From contig LLEY01000062.1 in assembly GCA_001414485.1 (NCBI GenBank), positions 62,001 through 126,000 of the forward strand: a stretch of DNA of 64,000 nt, in the 5' to 3' direction. The position numbers were made by a program, and so were the translations under genes. This document shows, piece after piece, positions 1 through 11,248 of the stretch (its first letter is position 1; the number at the start of each line of letters is the position of its first letter). The notes beneath the pieces are model-generated. The model was not told the origin of the DNA. It was given only the letters and a program-made list of their open reading frames with translations, and did not search any database. This DNA is from Calycina herbarum (Eukaryota > Ascomycota > Leotiomycetes > Helotiales > Pezizellaceae).

Positions 1-1545
1 GAATAACTTTGAGACCAGAGTGCCGAAGAGGATCGTGAGGAGCATTGTGACTGTTTTGCTCTGTTGAGCGAGTTCTTGATTTTAAGAATCGGGTGGGTTG
101 TCAAACTTACGAGAAACGGCTGCATTTGATGCATTTGATAAGGAGTAAGCAGTGACGGTGGTACTTTTAGGAGCGAGATTCTTTTCACCCAGTCTACTTG
201 GCTATTTTGTATTTGAGGTTCTTAGGTGTCTGTACTTCTGACTATCTTCATGAGTATTTGTCTTACTTTAGAATTGGGTAAAAGAAAGTGAGGCGGAAAT
301 TTAATCGGGATTCTTGTCATTGGGGATAATTGGATGTTGATGAACTATAACATAGACTTCTTTGTTGGTGTTGAAACTCAGAATGTACTACTATTGGAAC
401 TCAAAGCTACGCGCGAAGGATTTGTAGTAGGTGGCAGTATCTCAGCTGCAAGTAGTCTAAAGAGAATTGGGTTGCTACGCCTATCTTATGAAGAACCTAG
501 GGAGCGAGAGTTAGGTATTTTGACTGTTTTGAGGGGGGCAATGAGGTTATACATCACCCCCAAAAGAATGCTGCAGAACTGGTTCTTGTCCTGCAATTCG
601 CCTAGGGAACTTAAGTACGTGAAAGAGATTTGGGCACTACAGGCCTGTAACTTTAATTTTAACCCCTACATTCTGTCAAAATGGAAGAATTTCAACGTTT
701 TCGGCTGTTCTAGATACCGAGTTATGAAGTACGGCAGGATGCAGATTGAAAGAAAACTTGTACTCAATCCGAAAGAGCTTGTATTGAACAAATATTCCCC
801 ATATGAATATTGAAACAATAAAACAGGACTGCCTGTGAGTGGGTTCTTGAGAATCCGGAGAAGAGAGAAGATTCGACAGCAGAGGTTAGACCATTTCGAA
901 AATGGAGAGTTTGAATGCAGGCTTCTGAAAACTTGCTATTTCTGTTTCTGGTTTAGTTTTTAGCTCAAACCTAATGTTTTACTCAAGCTTTGGTTTAAAT
1001 TCCAACATTTTTTTGTCACAGAAGTAGCTCGTTCAATGTAAAGAACGGTAGCTATTCTTTGGAGAGGGTCCTTTATCTCCAGAAAAAGAAAGAATCTTTG
1101 GAAATGAGGTAATCTTGTTGTATTTGGGAAGAGGAGAATTTCTACTCTGAATGGTGGAAGGGTTCTCTATTACTGCGGTCCTGTTACTCCACTCCCTCGC
1201 TTAGCATCAATTATATATCCACCGAGCCACCTTGAACATTTTAACCCACACCATTTTACTGGATTAAACGGGAACAATAAGTTAGTCAACAATTGACAGC
1301 ATGCAAAATATTTTCGACGTTTGGGCAACAAGGCTTTTCTATAGGCGCATTGGATGAACCACTTGCATTGCACAGCCACCGCCACAAAATGTAACAGCGG
1401 GAAGAGGCCAATATTGGTGGGTACTCTAATAGTGACTCATGTACAAATGCCTCTTCAAATCCCCTATAATTGATGCACTTGATTTCCACTTAATTCCTAA
1501 TCTCTATCAAATCTATATCATGCACATCAGAGGGCCAAATGACCA
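1..1545. other. Gene-free flank upstream of the HET gene
   Basis: No gene supported. An ATG-started open frame of 159 codons lies at 334-813 (+), but its translation shows no domain, no obvious splice partner and no family resemblance. I do not call it a gene. The last few hundred bases are AT-rich and probably hold the promoter of the HET gene that starts at 1546. Confidence 0.4.
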
Positions 1546-4135
1546 ATGGAATCCTCCACCAGAGAACTTGTCCTCTTCAAGGCTCATCAACTTCTCTACA
1601 AACCTATTTTGGCGACAGAGTTCCGTGTCGTACATCTGCTACCCGGAAAATTTCACGATGAAATTGAATGCGTCTTGGAAACACGTTCTTTCCGGGTCAA
1701 AACTCGCTACGAGGCACTCTCCTATCAATGGGGCGATGAATCGAATAAAAAGCCAATTCGTATCGCGCGTTTGGATTCTTCTTCCCAACCAAAGCTACGA
1801 ATTCTATCCGAAGCCTTGCCGAAAAGCGTAGCTGGAGCTTTGGTAACGGCATCAAGAGCGCTGCAGACTGCACCTAAGCATTATGTCGTCCCTTTCTGGG
1901 TTCTTGGTTGGATTCTCGCTACTGTACCCGTCTGGCGCTTCCTCATGCCACTCCCTGTTGAGAAGCCTGACTGGGTACCCGCGTTAATTCCTCGGGACGC
2001 GTACATTGGACTATTGTGCATAATATTTGGAGCAGGGGCTGTTGATGCCTTGATAAAAGCATACAGGCTCGTACTTGAAATTGCAGAGACGAAGCCCTGG
2101 CTTTTGGCGTATGATTTCAAAACCAGCAAGCAGAATACTCGACAATCTCTGGAGTTTGAGACGACATTTCAAGTAACAACCAACCTGGCTCTTGCCTTAC
2201 GGTATCTTCGACGCGAAAAGCGTACGAGAACACTATGGGTCGATGCCTTGTGTATCAACCAGGACAACGAAGACGAAAAATCAATCCAGATCCAACGGAT
2301 GGACTGGATTTATGCGAATGCATCTCCCATCGTAGTATGGCTCGGTGGATACCACGGACTTGGGGAAGAAGACAGATATACACAGGGAGGTGTGATGTGT
2401 GAACACCAAAATCAGATCCGGGCTGCTTTCAATCATATCTGGTATTTGAGTGGGTGGCGCCTCATTTTTGGCTTTTATTTTGGCCGTGACGAGAAGAAAA
2501 GATTTCAAGAGTCGCGTTCAGGTCTCTGCGAAATAGCTAAGCGAGGGTGGTGGGAAAGATTATGGGTTCTGCAAGAAGTAGCTCTGGCGACTGGTCCTGT
2601 TCAGATACAATGTGGTGACTATACATGCTCCTTTGGGGAGTTTGGATCTGCTCAATATGCGTTGATGTTGAAATATCCCAAAGATAAAATTCTACAGGAC
2701 GACTTTCGGCCTATTGAACACTTCCGTAGTACGATCAAAGACTTTCAGTATTCCTCCTTTCATGACAAAGAGGGAGAGTTCACCAAAATGATCTCCAATC
2801 TTTTGATGAAAACGATGGGTTTCTTCTTTCGGGATGTAGCTGAAGAGGGGGAAGTGGGCCGGTTCCACGAGTTGCCTTTTGCTCAGAGACTTCACAGAAT
2901 CTTGATCAAAACTGCGGGCCGATTCAAGTGTCGTGACGATAGGGATAGGTTACATGCAGTGCTAGGTATTGCTGGAGGTGTTTCTACAGGAAAGGCCACC
3001 AAGATGGCCAATTTTGTGGAATACCTCAGCAGTCACAAAACTAGCATGGTCATAATGAAGCAATTCGACGATTTATGGAATACTTCCAATTTTCGATTCA
3101 AAGTATATACTATCGGGTTTTCCGTGTTATACGCTTTATGGGGAGTTTTCTACGATTCCAAGGCAAAGCATTGGACCATTAACCGACCTGACTATGTTGT
3201 GGCTGGTTATAGAAAGGTTATTAGTGCTGTGGGAAGTGGTCCCAGAGGACGGCCAAGTCGAGTCGAGTTTTTCACCTCTGTAGCGGGGTATCTCGCCAGC
3301 GAAACGGGAAGCGTTTCCTTTCTCGATTTAGCGACTTGTGGGGAGGACGATGATAAAGGAATGCCGTCGTAAGTCAGATTTTCGGAACTTTTTTCAATAT
3401 CGTGCGAGTCTCTGGGTTAACTCAATGTACTCGGAAGACATTTACAAAGAAGCAAGCTGACCCATGAATAGATGGGTGTCAACTTGGTCAAGAGAGATCA
3501 GTAAACCCGCCTACGACTTCGCTATTCGCGTCAAGAAAGACCAGGCTCAAGATATGTTTGAGATTACCGAGGAAGGCAAGACACTCCACCTTGTCGGACA
3601 GACCAAGGGTCGAATAAATATTTTGCTGCCAGCGAAGCTGGATTATATGAAACTGTCACCATGGCACGGCGCTTTCGAGAAGGTCCTCATGCTTCCCAGC
3701 AGCTGTAAAAGCGTAATAGCGTCAGCTTTACAACTCATCGGTACTATCATGGAAAAAAAGGAGTCTGCTGTGCATAGCGAGGTTGAAAAGGCTAAAAAGG
3801 AGTTGCTATCCGAGGCGTTCGGTCTGATAAAAATTCTCCTCGACGAAGGACTAAGGCTTCTCAAAGATGGTGGGTCGATAATTGTACAAACCCGCAACGG
3901 AATGACTCGCGAACTTGGATTCTTGAGAGCTGGGGAAGTGATGAAGGGCGATCGACTTTTGTTTGTGCCTGGATGCTTTCATCACATGGTATTGAGACAA
4001 ACGTCTTCAAATAGCCGCCGTTGGAAGCTTGTTGGCTTGGTGGAAACAGTGACAACCAAGAAAAGAGGCTGTTCTAAGACGGAATGGGATAAATTGTTGA
4101 AGGATAAGGCTGTGCATAGATATGTTATCGAGTAA
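1546..4135 (+). CDS. HET-domain heterokaryon incompatibility protein
   Basis: Two exons, 1546-3368 and 3472-4135, give 828 residues. The intron has GTAAGT, a CTGAC branch and an AG acceptor, and the join restores one frame. HET (PF06985) motifs are visible: YEALSYQWG near residues 55-63, LWVDALCINQ near 230-239 and GWWERLWVLQE near 334-344. HET proteins trigger cell death after fusion of unlike mycelia, though most family members have no assigned partner. The C-terminal segment GDRLLFVPGCFHHMVLR is typical of long HET proteins. Oddity: about 165 residues separate the first two motifs, and this stretch contains two strongly hydrophobic segments (about 112-135 and 152-170) that look membrane-spanning. 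Another lies near residue 520. It is convergent with the permease downstream. Confidence 0.9.
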
Positions 4136-4796
4136 GCTCAAATTGAGGCTAGCGAATTCCACGAGTTGCTTTTTCAAATTTCTATGCCGGGTCAAGTGCT
4201 CGAAGAACGTTCCAGGACAGTTTGGTTCCAGTTCGAAAGCCGACATCAATTATTTAAAATTGGTCGATGAGCCCTGAGTGAGGAAAGCATTGTACTCGAG
4301 TATCAGTTGTCGCGTGTCAACAAATCCAAGGGTCCAACTTCCAGTAACAAGATACCTCAAGATCATAATCCATGTTCGAAATTGCGACAAAACATATACT
4401 CATCAACTTGACAACCTTACATGATATAGCCGGGCCGAAACTCGGGTAACTATCAAAGAGCCAAGCAAGTATCTCGGTCAATATCCACTCTGGCCGAGAG
4501 CCCGAGCCCAGGGTTAATTCCCAGATTCTGGGAATCTTATCTCGAATTGTGGAGCTTGGTGGGGGCTTATGAATAGATTTGACAATTACTGTAAACAAGC
4601 CAAACCGATATCAGTGAAATGAAATTGATCCATCGTATTTGATTACAACCGTGAAAAGGAGAATGGAAACGATAAACCCAGACTGATTTTCGATTTTCGA
4701 CAAAGGCACTTGCCAGCGGATATGAATTTGGAAAGTTGATATTATATTAGATAGAAGCTCAGAAATTTTACATTTTATATACTTTCGAGGTAGATT
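4136..4796. other. Convergent intergenic region
   Basis: This lies between the 3' ends of the HET gene (+) and the permease (-), and presumably carries both 3' UTRs. I see no gene, tRNA or clear repeat. Short frames here are not supported. Confidence 0.5.
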
Positions 4797-6499
4797 CTAC
4801 CAACAAGAATCCCAAATCTTCTCCATGCGAGTCATGTCAGCTCTCTCCTTCCCTGGGTTCTCATCCCAATGTCTGCATTCCTCATCAACCTCCGCCTTTC
4901 CTGTGATCAAATCTGCCTCAGCTGGGTTGACAGCTTTCGTTCGCTTCAAGACCTTCCACAAAGTGTACATGAAAGCCGAGAATGCAACACCGAAATAAGA
5001 TGTGATGAATCCTTGAACGTCAAATGGCTTGAGGGTGTTCCAGCCAGAGAAGAATATTGTTACACAACCAGTTCCAATAGCCCAGTAGGCGAAATAAGGC
5101 ATGAAAGGTGCCTTCCATGGAAGAGTATCGCGAGAGATTCCTTGGGCATTGAGTGCACGATACCAGCCGATGAAGGTAACGATATATCCAGTGTAACTAA
5201 GAACGAAACCAATCGTAGCGAGATTGACGAACCATCCAAAGACAACGACGGAGGAAGAGCTTGCCACCATGAAGGCGAGACAGCCAATGAGTGCAGGTAC
5301 GGCAACGGTATAGAGTGGAACACCGGCTTTGGTACATTTCTTGAAAATCTGAGGGGCTTGACCGTCCAAAGCGAGAGAGTAAAGAGTTCTGGAAGCAGCG
5401 TAAAGGTAGGCGTTTCCACAGGACCAGGCGGAGAGTAGAATGAGAAGGTTAATGAAAGATGGGAGACCCTGAATTCCCAAGTTCTGAATTCCAATAACCC
5501 ATGGCGACGCAGCGGCACCACTATTTCCTTCTGCAAGAGCGCTGATAAGACGCTCGTCACGGCTGGAACAGAGAATTCCAACAGCAAAGACACCGACAAC
5601 GTAGAATCCGGAAATTCGATAGAAAGCACGCTTAGCAACTCGGGGAATTTGGCGACGTGGATTCTGGATTTCTCCAGCAGCGAGAGCGAGAAGATCTGGC
5701 CCTGCGACGGAGAATGCTGCGTAGAGAACTACCTTCCACCAACCGAGAAAGTTTCCTAGAGATCCGGTTGTCCAGTATGCGTGAATATGGTTGCCGTTTT
5801 TCCAGTAACGGAAACCATAAGCGTCATGCTTGGGATTACCGCCGACCATGGTAATGAAGGTTAAAGCAATTAAACCCATGATGAGCAGGATTTTGGTTGA
5901 GGCCATGACGAATTCTGATTCTCCATACCATTTTACTGCAACGATATTTAGAATAACCATCACCGCGAGAGCTAAAGCTACCCAAGCTGCTGGATTTGTC
6001 TCTGAATCCCAGAAGGAAATAACCTATACAAATTAGCATGCATTTTATCACCGAGAAAAGGGGCGAGACATACGGTGGCTACTGCAGAGAGTTCGGCGCA
6101 CAGCAACATCGCGGCGGTGTAGAAGTACGTCCATCCAAGGGCAAATCCAAAGGCCTCGTCAACATATCGCTTGGCGAACTCGAAAATAGAGCCACGGATA
6201 GGAAGGTAAGTGGCCATTTCTCCAACAACCAGATTGCAAGGCCAGATGAATGTAATGCAGTAAAAGATATATCCCAGAACCAGGGAAAGGGGACCCGAAG
6301 TTCTCAAAACACCTCCAATACCAACGAACAGTCCAGTCCCGATAGAACCTCCCAATGCCATCAATTGAACGTGACGACCAGCAAGTCCACGTTTGGTTTG
6401 CCCGAAGACAGGGTCAACGGGAATGACATTTTCACCGGTACTGTAGTCGGTAACAGACCGGGTAGAGGGGGATTTCCCCGCAGACTTTTCTGGATCCAT
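4797..6499 (-). CDS. Amino-acid permease (AAP/APC family)
   Basis: Exons 6499-6074 and 6023-4797 join in phase 0 across a 50-bp intron (GTATGT donor, GCTAAT branch, TATAG acceptor), giving 550 residues, normal for fungal amino-acid permeases. The N-terminal cytosolic tail is followed by the family signature HVQLMALGGSIGTGLFVG, then about 12 hydrophobic segments. It is expected to import amino acids by proton symport at the plasma membrane; substrate cannot be read from sequence. I chose the ATG at 6499 (MDPEKS) because its context (CGCCATGG) is strong; an in-frame ATG at 6547 would add 16 residues. GATA-factor sites upstream suggest nitrogen control. Confidence 0.93.
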
Positions 6500-6665
6500 G
6501 GCGAGAAATGAGGAACGCAAAAGTTGATGAATGAATGGATTGCGCAAACAGGGCTGAGGTTATACTTATACCACCCAATCCGTTGAATGGCAAATGAAGC
6601 GTCCCATTTTTTTTATATCGTGAAAACGGCCAGTTTCCCGGGGTTGACTTGGATAACGGGCAGGT

Positions 6666-6921
6666 TGATAAGAAGAACTCATTGCACTTACACACTCGCT
6701 TACCAAAGATGGGATGCCAGGGAACCTTCTTTCAACCGGGACCAAAGAAGGTCTTATCATCGTATGTTTTCCCCGACTCGTCAGGTCCGTTCGTGAGGTG
6801 GAGAAAATGCTGAAAGGAGATTTTCTGCGATATCAGTCTTGGCAGGACGAAGTAAAGCCGACTGGAACAACAAATATACAAAACCACGTAATGGTGGCGA
6901 GACGAGGGGAAAAACTTATCT
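6666..6921 (-). promoter_or_regulatory. GATA-factor sites upstream of permease
   Basis: Three matches to HGATAR, the AreA/NIT2 core, lie within 420 bp upstream of the permease start: TGATAAG at 6666-6672, its reverse complement form CTTATCA at 6753-6759, and CTTATCT at 6915-6921. Clustered sites of this type are usual in nitrogen-catabolite-repressed permease promoters. Binding is inferred. Confidence 0.45.
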
Positions 6922-7074
6922 TTGCCACTCCATGGGAGAAACTTAAGAATGAAAGCTTTTGCTATGAATACTTCTATGTATCTTACGATGCCAGCAACAA
7001 TTGCAGAGAAAGAAAAGGTTATACCTCGGTCACATGGCAATAACGGGAGACGCTCAACAGAGAGGTATTAGTTT

Positions 7075-7345
7075 CGCGGATCGAAGTCAAGGTCCAGCGA
7101 CTTCGAGTCGAGTGAGCAACCAAGTGGAGTCGAGGTCGAGGTCATTCTTTCCCTAACTTGAACCCTCAGAGCAACCAAATCGTCACGACGCGAAAATCGC
7201 TCCTTCCTTAACCTCGACATGGCGCAACTACGCATGTGCCACGATGAGGGAAGAAGGGAAGGCACGGCTCTGTCCGCGTCCAAAGTATAGGTAACCTTCG
7301 CCATATATACACTTTCTTGTCATCGAAATCGGATCGCGGAGGGGG
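7075..7345. repeat. Dispersed repeat, copy A
   Basis: Shares collinear blocks with 59860-60145: AAGGTC-type CGAGGTCGAG stretches, CGCTCCTTCC, CCTCGAC, AAGGCACG, an AGTATA block, TATATACACTTTCT and ATCGCGG. The two copies are heavily diverged. Read on the minus strand, both also encode a related peptide (PLRDPISMTRKCIY here, PRDAFSTMRKCIY in copy B), which suggests an old mobile or coding sequence. Family unknown. Confidence 0.5.
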
Positions 7346-9442
7346 GCGGGGAGGTTTTTGAGGACTGGCACAACTAAACCTAAGACAACCGCAACATCGA
7401 TACATGTCACAGCTTTCCTCACTATCCACTACAAGGACTGCGGTGAACGAGTGATGGGTGCAATACCTCGTCGTCACTGGCATTCCTGTGGGAATACCTT
7501 CAAGCTGCTGCCCCTTGACGGGTACCGTGGTACGAGTCTGCACCTCGACTGACCTCCATACACGTTCCTGGTTGTTCCTGGCTCTACTAAATCTACCTTC
7601 ACGAGCAGGGCTGTTCTTTTTTCTACTTGAAGCCATTCCCCGACTTCGGTGCCGGGCTCAGGAGAGAGTATACTACAACTTAGTCCCTTGACACTTTCTC
7701 AAAGACTGCCGCCTTCCTCACATGCGACAGTGACATGGGAGTAGATTGGTGCACCCTTGACATGTTCGCAGGCGTCGCTTGCTCGCCGTGTCATTTGTGA
7801 TTATTCTATCTGGATTCGATGTTGTATAACGAATATGGGATTTTGATTGTAAAAGGTGATCTTAACAATCCGGGATAACGTACGGAGCATTTCTTTAACC
7901 CGAAGTCCCTCTGCCCTCAATCCTAGAATCCTTCTAGCTCAAGAGATTAATCGCATGGAAGTTTGAGAGTGTCGATATCCAGACTCGCGATGGGCAGTTA
8001 AATCGGCAGCAAGTACGGAAGTACATGTAACCTTCGTTGTTCGAAAGCTACCTACCTACGAAGTCAGCGCATCTACTGCTGCTTTTTCTGTTCACCGCGA
8101 GCCAAGTATACTTCCAAGCCTACAAAAAGCTGGCACAGGCACTTGAGCAAACCCATATCAATGTTACCATTCTGGCTTTCCCACGAGTAGAGTGGCCAAG
8201 GAAAGCAAACATCAAATCTCTGATGCTAATGATATATTTTGCTTGCCAAATTAAACTTTCTTTGGGCTGTCTGACCATACCTGGTCGTCCAAACTCCAAG
8301 GTAACTTCCTCAAGAAAAAATTGTGAGGGGTCTAGTCCCACGAAAGGCAAGATACTTGGGTGTCGTTCCACACTTCTCGCAGCCTCCCCTAAAACTTATC
8401 CCACAACACTAGCTCCCTTTAGAAGTACCGAAAACCTTCATTCTACCAGGCAATTGTGGGATCCCAGCGCCGAATCCTATTACGATGAATCTAGGGGCAA
8501 GTAAGATGGCGGCCGGTCATATGGTGCAGTGTGCATTGCAGGCGCATGGGGGGAAGGGTTTAGGTATGTTTAGTTTTCCGCTTGTTTTTGGTGAAGTGGA
8601 GAAGATGGAATGAGATGTTGATTGTATTAGGTTTTATTTCGCAGACGAAAGGAATGAAGATTGGTCTCCTGGATTTAAAGATCGCGGGGGGAGGGTACAT
8701 ACAGAGGTTTATTACATATGAATTTGCTGAGGTACCTGAACGGAGGCCATGGGAGTTTACGTTTGTAAAGGGAGATGGGTATGTAGATTTTTCCGGGCAG
8801 GGTGGCTCATCTCTTGGATTTTGAGTATGAAGGGAAATCTGAGGAAAGGAAGTATAGAGGTGTATCAATATGGTGGGGATAATTTATCTTATAGGGAAAG
8901 AATTTGTGAGTTGGGCTAAATCTATCAATTTTCTGCTCTCTTGGATTACAATTGCTCACAGTTGTTGACATTCCCACAGGTGTTATTTCAGACTGGGATC
9001 ATTGGTCTCTGTTGTATTTGAGAGAGCTTGGGGGATTATCAACACTAGTTGTATACTTGTTTCCAAATTTAGCAATTTGAATTTTAGCTATCGAGTGGCT
9101 TTTTCGCGAATCAAGCGTCTAATTATCGTGGACTTCAAATGTACGGATCAGATTGCTTGGTTTTCGCCCCCTGTACAAGTTGCCATGATTTTTGATTCCA
9201 CCTTCCTCTCGATCCACAATTACAGCCACCCCTCAAACAGAGACTCCAGCCTCTTTAATCCTGTACAATGCAGAAGATCAAGTTTCTCAAATCCCAATTA
9301 CCGATCTACGCCGCTTAGAGGCATTGTAGTCACCCATACCAGCATCCTCTCTTCTCTCCCGCTTCTGGGGGTAAGCTGAAGCAACGGCGGGTAAGTCAAA
9401 TTGACTTCCCAGCCCCAGTTGGATTATCTTGCCATTGTCTGC
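7346..9442. other. Intergenic region without a supported gene
   Basis: Only shadow-type frames are present; the longest on the plus strand (8037-8504) begins at a TTG and has no recognisable domain. The 12-mer TGTTGTATAACG at 7821-7832 is identical to the first bases of the LTR remnant at 52199. Otherwise I see nothing here. Confidence 0.4.
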
Positions 9443-9609
9443 CTAGAAGCGCCGGTGTATTCTCAACTCTGGGCTATCCAAGAAGTTGCAGGTGCTCTCC
9501 AACATCTCCACAAACTTTGTTCGAAAAAACTTTTGCCATTCAACCCGATCCGACGAATCTGACACAAACTTGAATGGTTAGACACGTTAATTAATATTTG
9601 GACTCAAGC

Positions 9610-10271
9610 TTACAGTTCTGTGAAGGCTACCACATCTGACTCCCCTTGGTGAAGTCTATATAGGAGGTACATGGGATTATTGTCGAAGATTCTGCCAAAT
9701 ATCTCGTTTCGTTTAGTGACGGAACAGCGCTCCCAGAACACCTCTCCTGCAATCTCTCTGCATTTTTTGGTGACCCTTGGAGCGAAAGCGTAGAGAAATG
9801 CTAGTGAATCCTTCTCCCGTTGCCGCGTTTTCTCCTCCAGAAGTTTCCGGATGTCTTCGCATTCTTCTCCACTACTTGGGGGTACCTTTTGGACAATTTC
9901 AAGAAACGCGCTTTGCGAGAGGCGGTGATATCGGACGGTATAGAACTTGCACAAAGCTATTCGAAGTTTGACCCTCTCGACAGAGGAGACAATGTTGTCA
10001 TAATCTGGGTTGTCGATGTAGTGCTCCCGGGTTTTCAGTAGTTCCTCAGTTGGCTTGTGTTCGAAAGCAACCTTTTCCATAGTTTCTGACTGAGTACGCT
10101 GTTTTTGTTAGTGGATGTTGAAAGTACGAAAGATTGAATCTGGGAATATACCTCTTCAGGAGTCAATATTGAGAATTCATTGAGGCCCAAAAGCAAAAGC
10201 AGGATTTTATGCACGGCATCGTGATTCTCTGCCCTGGCCGCTGCAAGCGTGTGTAGATCTACGAGAGACAT
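9610..10271 (-). CDS. Hypothetical protein, helical, family unknown
   Basis: Exon 1 (10271-10152) starts at ATG for MSLVDLHTLAAARAEN. A GTATAT donor and CACTAAC branch lead to exon 2, beginning at 10098 (or 10089, which drops three residues), and ending at TAA 9612-9610. The product is about 202 residues, rich in charged helices, with no signal peptide or membrane segment. I recognise no domain. The in-frame ATG at 10583 would add 104 low-complexity residues and is less likely because the ATG at 10271 has a good context (AAAATGTC). The 3' end is uncertain: the stop overlaps a GTAAGC that could be a donor, and a coding-like stretch continues in another frame to 9443. Confidence 0.6.
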
Positions 10272-11155
10272 TTTCGCTACTGGATAACCATTTGAAGGCG
10301 AGCCGGTGTCTGTGGTATCGAGCGCGTCCCGGTGTTGAAAGATTGAGTTTTGCGGTAGGTTGACGAGAATATTCTGGAGTGATCGAGAGTTGAGAGGTTC
10401 GGAGGGAAGAAACGGAAAGGTATTGGGGAAGAGAAGAAGGAAACTCGCAAATAGGCGGGGATACCGTTGGTCGCGCGCGCTGCCTCTCGAAGGTGAGTTT
10501 TGAGATGAAGTCGTCTCCCTGGAATTTTTTTTTGAATGAGTGGGCTCACTACATAACCACCTCACCTTTCCAACTACTTCCATAAACTCAACACAACTCC
10601 AGAGTCTCTGAAATAATGTTTCGACCCTGTTGAAACTGGTTGCTAATTTGCTAAGCTAATAAAGTTTACAGTACTGAAACTTATCCATCTTTCTAGGTCT
10701 TGAAATAAGTGGTCTATAAATTCTGCCTTTTCTGTCTAATTTAATATTTCAAACTGAAAGTACTATTGATCATATTTGGTTGGGAATGAACCTTCTTACC
10801 GTATCAAAATGCAAAACCCAAGAGGAGGGAAAGGTAAAAAGAAGAAAAGATTTTCTCTCTCTGTGTGTTGGGATAAAAGAGGAAGGGGGTGGGTTGTGGA
10901 TCACTTCATGTGATGCGCGCTGTCTTTTGAAGTCGAAGCTGTACCAGACTGAGTGGGATGTAATAATTATTTCTAGGTTAATAGATGTAGTGCAAAAATC
11001 CTCGGGTTGTATTGAAAGTTCAAGGTTTTGTTAAGACCTGCCACAATTTCGGCCCGTCGGAACGGCTACCAACGGAAGTAGCAGAAAATACCCCGCTTCT
11101 GGAGTCTCTACATAGTTACAAATAAGCAATTTAATCTTCATACCATACAATCTAT
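10272..11155. other. Intergenic, 5' flank of the unknown gene
   Basis: Contains the presumptive promoter and leader of the minus-strand gene starting at 10271. No other gene or repeat was seen. Confidence 0.4.
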
Positions 11156-11248
11156 GGCCTGCTGGCCCAATGGCAAGGCGCTTGACTACGACTGGCTTCA
11201 CAAGCCTTGTTTATCAAGAGATTGCAGGTTCGATCCCTGCGTAGGGTA
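11156..11248 (+). tRNA. tRNA-Arg(ACG) with 21-nt intron
   Basis: A cloverleaf can be drawn. Acceptor strand 11156-11162; U8 and G9; D arm with GCC/GGC stem; anticodon stem CTTGA (11181-11185) pairing with TCAAG (11214-11218); anticodon ACG at 11188-11190; T stem GCAGG/CCTGC around TTCGATC (11229-11235); discriminator A at 11248. A 21-nt intron (11192-11212) follows position 37, the canonical place. The D-arm text TGGCCCAATGG is also seen in other fungal tRNA-Arg(ACG). The acceptor stem has a G-G clash at 2:71 and two G-U pairs, so it may be a weak or decaying gene. No T4 terminator is seen until about 11323. Confidence 0.7.

Noticed and set aside
334..813. 159-codon ATG-started frame
   Set aside because: No domain, no convincing promoter or splice context, composition like surrounding non-coding DNA.
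6500..6547. Upstream ATG of the permease (16 extra residues)
   Set aside because: Weaker context than the ATG at 6499, and the extra residues do not look like permease N-termini.
8037..8504. 155-codon plus-strand frame
   Set aside because: Starts at TTG, no domain, no splice partner.
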